Source of the DNA: QHXQ01 sp045807745
GTDB taxonomy: Bacteria; Acidobacteriota; Blastocatellia; Pyrinomonadales; Pyrinomonadaceae
NCBI GenBank assembly: GCA_045807745.1
Contig: JBJMGT010000037.1
Location: 124,001 to 188,000 of the forward strand
DNA: 64,000 nt
Direction: 5' to 3'
The notes under the pieces were generated by a model, which was not told the DNA's origin, did not search any database, and saw only the letters and a list, made by a program, of their open reading frames with translations. Positions 59,054 to 64,000 of the stretch are shown here, one piece after another (the first letter of the stretch is position 1; every line of letters begins with the position of its first letter). The position numbers and the translations under genes are program-made.

Positions 59054-60169
59054 ATGTTCGACTACTTAATCGTCGGCGCGGGCTATGCCGGGAGCGTGCT
59101 GGCCGAGCGGCTGGCACGCGCGGCCAACAAGCGTGTGCTGATCATTGATCGCCGGCAGCATATTGCCGGCAACGCTTACGATCATTACAACGACGCGGGC
59201 GTGCTCGTGCATCGCTATGGCCCGCATATCTTTCACACCAACTCGCGCGAGGTCTTCGAGTACCTGTCGCATTTCACCGCTTGGCGCGCTTACGAGCATC
59301 GCGTGCTCGCGAGCGTGGACGGGCAACTGCTGCCGATCCCGATCAACCTCGACACGATCAACCGTTACTACGGTCTCAAACTCAACGCGCTTGAGGTCGA
59401 AGAGTTTCTGGCGAAGCAAGCGGAGCAGTGCGAGCAGATACGCACGTCGGAGGATGTCGTCGTCAGCCGCGTCGGGCGCGAGTTGTACGAGAAATTCTTC
59501 CGCAACTACACGCGCAAGCAGTGGGGGCTTGATCCGTCGGAGTTGGACGCGTCGGTGACGGCGCGCGTGCCAATTAGAACCAACCTTGATGATCGCTACT
59601 TCACGGACACGTATCAGGCGATGCCGCTCCACGGCTACACGCGCATGTTCGAGAACATGCTCGATCACCCGAACATCAAGGTCATGCTCAACACGGACTA
59701 TCGCGACGTGGAGCGCATCATCCCGTATCGCGAGATGATCTACACGGGGCCGGTCGATGAGTATTTCGATTATCGCTTCGGTAAGCTGCCGTATCGCTCG
59801 CTGGAGTTCAAACACGAGACGCACGACGTTGACCGCTATCAACCTGCGCCCGTAGTGAACTACCCGAATGATAATCTGTACACGCGCATCACTGAGTTTA
59901 AATACCTGACGGGCCAGCGGCACGCGCAGACGAGCATCGTCTATGAGTTTCCGCGCGCCGAAGGCGATCCGTACTACCCCGTGCCGCGCCCCGAAAACAC
60001 CGCGCTGTACGCGAAGTATAAAGAGTTGGCGGACAAGTCGCGGGGCGTGTGGTTCGTCGGCCGGCTGGCAACGTACAAGTATTACAATCAGGATCAAGTG
60101 GTGGCGCAAGCGTTGACGACCTTTAAAAAGATCAGCGGCGTAAACGGCGGCGCGAACGCGCGCGCCTAA
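59054..60169 (+). CDS. glf: UDP-galactopyranose mutase
   Basis: Glf converts UDP-galactopyranose to UDP-galactofuranose on a flavin. The FAD Rossmann motif YLIVGAGYAGSVLAERLA opens the protein. RQHIAGNAYDH, HRYGPHIFHTN, IPINLDTINRYY, RKQWGLDPSELD and YTGPVDEYFDYRFG match UGM. The length, 371 aa, is normal. GGGGAGAGG precedes the ATG, 21 bp after the glycosyltransferase. Galactofuranose-containing exopolysaccharide or glycolipid is implied. Confidence 0.95.
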   Translation: MFDYLIVGAGYAGSVLAERLARAANKRVLIIDRRQHIAGNAYDHYNDAGVLVHRYGPHIFHTNSREVFEYLSHFTAWRAYEHRVLASVDGQLLPIPINLDTINRYYGLKLNALEVEEFLAKQAEQCEQIRTSEDVVVSRVGRELYEKFFRNYTRKQWGLDPSELDASVTARVPIRTNLDDRYFTDTYQAMPLHGYTRMFENMLDHPNIKVMLNTDYRDVERIIPYREMIYTGPVDEYFDYRFGKLPYRSLEFKHETHDVDRYQPAPVVNYPNDNLYTRITEFKYLTGQRHAQTSIVYEFPRAEGDPYYPVPRPENTALYAKYKELADKSRGVWFVGRLATYKYYNQDQVVAQALTTFKKISGVNGGANARA

Positions 60170-60196
60170 GCCACCGGATATTTTTACAAATGCCTT

Positions 60197-61417
60197 TTGC
60201 TAGTTGTCGCTTCAGGCGGCTACAAGGGCGAAAGGCGCGGTGTCAACGCAGTGTTCAGCAGTTTCTTTCTCGCCGGCTTCGAGTCGGCCACGGGTTACAA
60301 CGCGCACTGTCAGTGGTTCGATCAGATCGCCGCAACCGAGCACGACCGGCGCGCTGACGAGGATTACCAACTGCTCAGCGCGGCGGGTATCCGTGCCGCG
60401 CGCGAGGCCGTGCGCTGGCCCGTCGTTGCTACGGGCGGGCGCTACGACTTCTCGTCCATCTTGCCGCATATTAATGCCGCGCGGCGGCACGGCGTCGAAC
60501 TCATCTTCGATCTCTTCCACTTCGGTTATCCGGCGGACGTTGATCTCTTTGCGGCCGGGTTTCCCGCGCGCTTCGCCGACTACGCCTACGCCGCCGCGCG
60601 CTTTCTCGCCGCGCACACGGATGGGCCCCTCTACATCACGCCGATCAACGAGCCTTCTTATTTTGCTTGGGCGGCGGGCGAGTCCGGTCTCTTCGCGCCG
60701 CACCAACGCGAGCGTGGCTGGGAGTTGAAGGTCTGTCTGATGCGCGGCGCGATTCAGGGCATCGAAGCGATCCGCGCCGCGTGTCCCAACGCGCGCATCA
60801 TCAACGTCGATTCGCTGTGCCGCGTGGTTGCGCCGTTCAACCGGCCTGACTTGCAGCGCGAGGCGGACGACTTTAACCACGGCGCGGTTATGCAGGGCTG
60901 GGACATGCTCGCCGGGCGGCTCATGCCCGAACTCGGCGGTAGCCCGCAACACTTGGACATCGTCGGTCTCAACTATTACTGGACGAACCAGTGGGAACTA
61001 CATCGCGCGGGGCTGCCGCTCGACGATGCAGACCCGCGGCGCTGGTCGCTCAGCCGACTGGTGCGCGCAGTCTCGGAGCGTTATCGCGGCACGGATATCT
61101 TGCTCACCGAGACGAGCCACGTCGAAGACATGCGCCCCGTCTGGCTGCGCGAGTTGACGGACGAGTGCGAGTTGTTGCTGCGCGAGGGCGTACCGTTGCG
61201 CGGCGTCTGCCTGTACCCGGTGCTCGGCATGCCCGAATGGCACAGCCGCGACGTGTGGACGCGCATGGGGCTGTGGGACTTGCTCCCCACGAACGACGGG
61301 CTGGCCCGTGTGCCGCACGAGCCGACGCTGGCGGCGCTCGGCGAGGCGCAACTGCGGCTTGAGCCGTTGTATGCGCGCGGCAACCAACGGCGGGCAGCTT
61401 TCGCCTCCGCCGCCTAA
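60197..61417 (+). CDS. Glycoside hydrolase, GH1-like TIM barrel (~406 aa)
   Basis: The barrel follows the GH-A clan pattern: an acid/base NEP in LYITPINEPSYFAWAAG (~E152), a late nucleophile segment, DILLTETSHVEDM (~E305), and LDIVGLNYYWTNQWEL. The N-terminal FESATGYNAHCQW and DEDYQLLSAAGIRAAREAVRWP match family 1-like glycosidases. No signal peptide is clear. The start is uncertain: a TTG at 60197 or GTGs at 60239 and 60251. It follows glf, so it may trim or remodel the same glycan. Confidence 0.8.
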   Translation: MLVVASGGYKGERRGVNAVFSSFFLAGFESATGYNAHCQWFDQIAATEHDRRADEDYQLLSAAGIRAAREAVRWPVVATGGRYDFSSILPHINAARRHGVELIFDLFHFGYPADVDLFAAGFPARFADYAYAAARFLAAHTDGPLYITPINEPSYFAWAAGESGLFAPHQRERGWELKVCLMRGAIQGIEAIRAACPNARIINVDSLCRVVAPFNRPDLQREADDFNHGAVMQGWDMLAGRLMPELGGSPQHLDIVGLNYYWTNQWELHRAGLPLDDADPRRWSLSRLVRAVSERYRGTDILLTETSHVEDMRPVWLRELTDECELLLREGVPLRGVCLYPVLGMPEWHSRDVWTRMGLWDLLPTNDGLARVPHEPTLAALGEAQLRLEPLYARGNQRRAAFASAA

Positions 61418-61439
61418 CGACGAAGCCGCCAGCGCAGTT

Positions 61440-61578
61440 GCCGGGAGCGCGGCATCTTGCCCGCCATGAGCGAGTGCGCGCGAACGACAGATGCGCTGAT
61501 ATTCAAGCTTGAATGTAAACGAATACTTTGAAGCGTGCTGGCGCACGCTTTGGCGGGCAAGATGCCCGCGCTCCCGGC
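61440..61578. repeat. ~140-bp interspersed hairpin element, copy 2
   Basis: Outer arms 61440-61465 and 61552-61578 pair over 26-27 bp with one base deleted in the left arm. The inner AAGCGTGC-nnn-GCACGCTT hairpin is kept. Relative to copy 1, the CCC/GGG step of the arms has become CTT/AAG on both sides. It lies 22 bp after the glycosidase stop. It and the leader below fill the 61418-61702 gap. Confidence 0.85.
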
Positions 61579-61624
61579 GGCACGGTGTTTGATTCCTGTA
61601 ATTGGATAAGGCATTTACGAGTCG

Positions 61625-61669
61625 TTTTCGGACAGACAACGCTCTGTCCGTGTCCGACTTGTCCGAAAA
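61625..61669 (+). promoter_or_regulatory. Leader with competing CGGACA/TGTCCG hairpins
   Basis: TTTTCGGACA (61625-61634) can pair with TGTCCGAAAA (61660-61669) over 10 bp. Two further TGTCCG copies (61645-61650 and 61651-61656) and an inner GACAGA/TCTGTC pair offer alternative folds. The element ends 34 bp before the SRPBCC gene start. Regulation by an alternative fold is possible but unproved. Confidence 0.35.
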
Positions 61670-61702
61670 ATTGCGTGAGAGCGTCTGTAAGGAGGAAATT
61701 AT

Positions 61703-62488
61703 ATGGCAGCAAATGAAACGGCACTGACACAGGCCCAGATTGACCGGGGCGACGCACCAGCAGTGCGCGGTAGAGACGTGAACATTAACGAGGTCGAGCG
61801 TTGGGCGTCCGTTATCGGCGGCGGCGCGCTCCTGCTCTACGGTCTGACGCGGGGCACGCTTGGCGGCGTGACGTTGGCACTCGGCGGCGGCGGTCTGCTG
61901 TATCGTGGCGTGACCGGCCACTGTGACCTGTACGAAGCTATCGGGTTCAATACCGCAGGGGATGCGGACGCGAATCCGAACGTGACGGTGCGCGCGGGGC
62001 ACGGCATCAAGGTTGAGAAGAGCATGACGATCAATCGCACGCCCGCGGAGCTTTATCGCTACTGGCGCAACTTCGAGAATCTGCCGCGCATCATGAGCCA
62101 CTTGGAAGAGGTGCGCGGCCACGATCCGATCTATTCGCATTGGATCGTGCGCGGGCCGGCCGGCACATCGGTCGAGTGGGACGCGATGGTTTACAACGAT
62201 AAAGAGAACGAGTTGATCGCTTGGCGCTCGCTCGAAGGCGCGGACGTGGACAACGCCGGCTCCGTCCATTTTGTGCCTGCACCGGGCGGGCGCGGCACAG
62301 AGGTGCGCGTCACGCTCAAATACGATCCGCCAGCGGGCGTCGTCGGCGCGACGGTGGCGAAATTATTCGGCGAGAACCCGGAGCAGCAGATCGAGGAAGA
62401 CCTACGGCGTTTTAAACAGGTGATGGAAACGGGCGAAGTGCCGACGACCGAAGGGCAGCCTTCGGGCCGCGCCGCGTCGGCTAAGTAA
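61703..62488 (+). CDS. DUF2892-SRPBCC fusion membrane protein (261 aa)
   Basis: The N-terminal part carries a small membrane domain of the YgaP/DUF2892 type (EVERWASVIGGGALLLYG, LGGVTLALGGGGLLYRGVTGH). The C-terminal ~160 residues form a SRPBCC/START-like domain (IKVEKSMTINRTPAELYRYW, NFENLPRIMSHLEEV). AAGGAGG precedes the ATG. This fusion is frequent in environmental bacteria and is often linked to stress. The ligand is unknown. Confidence 0.85.
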   Translation: MAANETALTQAQIDRGDAPAVRGRDVNINEVERWASVIGGGALLLYGLTRGTLGGVTLALGGGGLLYRGVTGHCDLYEAIGFNTAGDADANPNVTVRAGHGIKVEKSMTINRTPAELYRYWRNFENLPRIMSHLEEVRGHDPIYSHWIVRGPAGTSVEWDAMVYNDKENELIAWRSLEGADVDNAGSVHFVPAPGGRGTEVRVTLKYDPPAGVVGATVAKLFGENPEQQIEEDLRRFKQVMETGEVPTTEGQPSGRAASAK

Positions 62489-62528
62489 TAAGCGCAACGC
62501 ATAACCGCGCCATTCTTGCGTCCTTAGC

Positions 62529-62604
62529 TTTGCGTTCTTGCGCCTTTGCGTGATGTTTTCTTTGGTACGAAATTGCCTCACGCAAAGGCGCTGGAGACGC
62601 AAAG
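62529..62604. repeat. Word-iterated inverted repeat, TTTGCGT family
   Basis: GCGCCTTTGCGTGA (62540-62553) pairs perfectly with TCACGCAAAGGCGC (62578-62591). CTTTGCGT (62529-62536) pairs with ACGCAAAG (62597-62604) across a small internal loop. It lies between the SRPBCC and DUF4142 genes. Confidence 0.75.
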
Positions 62605-62658
62605 AAAAAAGCGCGAAGAGAAGTTTGCGATGGACTCGAAAGGAAGGGAGAGCGAGCG

Positions 62659-63156
62659 ATGGTGAAGAGAATAGCGATACTGAGTTGCAGCGTCTTGCTG
62701 GCCCTGTTGGCGTTGGGCTGTAACCGCGACGAAGACCCGAATCATTTTGCGAACGAGGCGGCGCAGGGTGGGCTGGCCGAAGTGCAGATGGGGCGACTCG
62801 CGGCCGAGCGGGCAACGAATCCGGCCGTCAAGCAGTTCGGGCAACAGATGGTCGATGATCATTCAAAGGCCGGCAACGAGTTGATGCAGCTCGCCGCGCG
62901 CAAGCACATGCAACTGCCGACCGACGTGTCCGCCGAACAGAAAGAGACGATGACCAAGCTATCGAAGCTCTCCGGCGCGGACTTTGACAAAGCTTACGTG
63001 GACGCGATGGTCGATGATCACGAGCACGATGTAAAAGACTTTCAAGCGCAAGCCAACGAAGGCAAGGATGCGGACTTGAAAGCCTTCGCGGCGAAGACGC
63101 TGCCCGTCATCCAGCATCACTTGCAGATGATCAAAGACATCAAGGCGAAGATGTAA
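62659..63156 (+). CDS. DUF4142 lipoprotein (165 aa)
   Basis: A lipoprotein signal (LSCSVLLALLALGC, acylated Cys at residue 21) is followed by a ferritin-like helical DUF4142 domain: FANEAAQGGLAEVQMGRLAAERA, QFGQQMVDDHSKAGNEL, DKAYVDAMVDDHEHDVKDF, LPVIQHHLQMIKDI. The His and Asp/Glu pattern is typical. Family members are induced under envelope or oxidative stress in many soil bacteria. GGGAGAGCG precedes the ATG. Confidence 0.9.
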   Translation: MVKRIAILSCSVLLALLALGCNRDEDPNHFANEAAQGGLAEVQMGRLAAERATNPAVKQFGQQMVDDHSKAGNELMQLAARKHMQLPTDVSAEQKETMTKLSKLSGADFDKAYVDAMVDDHEHDVKDFQAQANEGKDADLKAFAAKTLPVIQHHLQMIKDIKAKM

Positions 63157-63175
63157 CGGCGCAAGGGGAAGAGCA

Positions 63176-64000
63176 ATGAAAGCGCTTTGCTGGTACGGCA
63201 AAACGGACGTGCGGGTCGAGCAAGTGCCCGACCCGTCGATCATCAACCCGCGCGACGCGATCCTAAAAGTTTCGCGCACGGCCATCTGCGGCTCTGACCT
63301 CCATCTCTACAACGGTTACATCCCGACGATGGAGCGCGGGGACATTCTCGGTCATGAATTCATGGGCGAGGTTGTCGAGTTGGGGCGCGAGGTTAAAAAT
63401 TTAAAGCTCGGCGACCGCGTCGTCGTGCCCTTCACCATCGCGTGCGGCAACTGCTTCTTCTGTCAGCAAGAGTTGTGGTCGGCGTGCGACAACACGAATC
63501 CGAACGCGTGGATGGCCGAGAAGCTGTACGGCTTCTCCGGCTCTGGACTGTTCGGCTACTCGCACATGATGGGCGGTTACGCGGGCGGACAAGCCGAGTA
63601 TGTGCGCGTGCCGTGCGCCGATGTCGGCCCCGTAAAAATTCCTGAAGAGTTGGACGACGAACAGGTCTTGTTCCTCTCAGACATTTTCCCGACCGGCTAC
63701 ATGGCGGCGGAGAATTGCAACATCCGCCCCGGCGACACGGTGGCGGTCTGGGGCTGCGGCCCCGTCGGCCAGTTTGCCATTCGCAGCGCGCTCCTGCTCG
63801 GTGCAACGCGCGTCGTCGCCATTGATCAAGTGCCGGAGCGTCTGCAACTGGCTGCACAGTGCGGCGCGGAGACGCTCGACTTCGGCGACGAAGAGGTCTA
63901 CGAAAAGTTGAAGGACATGACCGGCGGGCGCGGCCCCGATTCGTGCATCGACGCCGTCGGGCTTGAATCGCACGGCACGACCATCGACGCGCTCTACGAC
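63176..64000 (+). CDS. Zinc-dependent alcohol dehydrogenase, 3' end cut by the window
   Basis: The frame is open for 275 codons to the window end. The catalytic zinc ligands are C and H in SRTAICGSDLH and GHEFMGEVVE. The structural zinc set is CGNCFFCQQELWSAC. The nucleotide-binding GCGPVGQFAIRSALLLGA and VAIDQVPERLQLA begin the Rossmann domain. The DTxNPNA...GFSGSGLFGYSHMMGGYAGGQAEYVRVP insertion resembles glutathione-independent formaldehyde dehydrogenase-like members. GGGGAAG precedes the ATG. The C-terminus is not visible. Confidence 0.93.
   Translation, partial: MKALCWYGKTDVRVEQVPDPSIINPRDAILKVSRTAICGSDLHLYNGYIPTMERGDILGHEFMGEVVELGREVKNLKLGDRVVVPFTIACGNCFFCQQELWSACDNTNPNAWMAEKLYGFSGSGLFGYSHMMGGYAGGQAEYVRVPCADVGPVKIPEELDDEQVLFLSDIFPTGYMAAENCNIRPGDTVAVWGCGPVGQFAIRSALLLGATRVVAIDQVPERLQLAAQCGAETLDFGDEEVYEKLKDMTGGRGPDSCIDAVGLESHGTTIDALYD

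Noticed and set aside
23181..61578. CRISPR or insertion-sequence interpretation of the ~140-bp element
   Set aside because: There are no spacers, no regular array and no transposase frame in either copy.
60998..62269. Minus-strand ORF of 423 aa across the glycosidase, repeat copy 2 and the SRPBCC gene
   Set aside because: It is antisense to two well-supported genes and crosses a repeat; no domain is visible.

Overview
The window is high-GC bacterial chromosome. It most resembles Acidobacteriota, possibly the class Blastocatellia. The pointers are a secreted von Willebrand protein of the 'VWFA-related Acidobacterial domain' type (48196-49275), a PATAN/DUF4388-DnaJ-TPR protein, a DUF2892-SRPBCC protein, a DUF4142 lipoprotein, and many core genes scattered among signalling and hypothetical genes. 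This assignment is inferred from gene content, not from a phylogeny. No transposase, integrase, phage gene or CRISPR array is visible.

Layout. 1-5760: the end of a PspA/IM30 gene, a coiled-coil membrane protein, hslO on the minus strand, and nrdJ (B12-dependent ribonucleotide reductase) behind a consensus promoter, an NrdR-like box and a structured leader. 6151-19250: a compact nine-gene plus-strand block encoding a tubulin/FtsZ-like protein, an orphan 568-aa protein, a zinc-ribbon actin-like ATPase, a small zinc protein, a vWA lipoprotein, a DnaK-like ATPase, a zinc-ribbon/J-like/Ig-like membrane protein and two further membrane proteins. Spacing is 12-23 bp or a 1-nt overlap, except before the last gene. 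I regard this as the candidate undescribed system: an envelope-tethered machine that joins a tubulin-like NTPase to two Hsp70/actin-fold ATPases and a MIDAS sensor. 19352-31625: MFS exporter, PilZ and small proteins, BON and glycine-zipper envelope proteins, a histone-deacetylase-like hydrolase overlapping a SpoIIE-type phosphatase, a minus-strand PATAN-DnaJ-TPR / HD-GYP / hypothetical operon, and a sensor kinase with a degenerate ATPase domain. 31800-43250: GNAT, M20 peptidase, ligA, a TrpF-like paralogue, Uma2, tRNA-Leu(CAG), the yggS-yggT-yggU cluster, yebC and ruvC. 43390-51543: a 1250-aa secreted repeat protein, a LysW-like acidic zinc protein, the acidobacterial vWA protein, a carboxypeptidase-regulatory-like protein, an excisionase-type HTH protein, a PYP-like PAS protein lacking the chromophore cysteine, and a 32-aa membrane peptide. 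51724-56672: CheB, a CheB-CheR-PAS fusion, a Crp/Fnr regulator and a response regulator. 57656-61417: glycosyltransferase, UDP-galactopyranose mutase and a GH1-like hydrolase. 61703-64000: stress-type envelope proteins and the start of a zinc alcohol dehydrogenase.

A second theme runs through the spaces between genes. At least ten junctions carry hairpins or single arms built from short words iterated in tandem (families such as AGAGGTCAG, GAGTGACAA, GCGGATTGCG, AAGGATG, GCAGTAAGC and CGCAGAGA). Several arms are perfect over 18-36 bp and sit within a few bases of stop or start codons. A separate ~140-bp hairpin element occurs twice (23181-23321 and 61440-61578) with matching changes in both arms. 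These look like terminators and/or an expanding interspersed repeat system.

All calls come from reading sequence and translations by eye. No similarity search, fold prediction or RNA covariation analysis was run. Start codons were chosen from Shine-Dalgarno spacing, overlaps and family N-termini.
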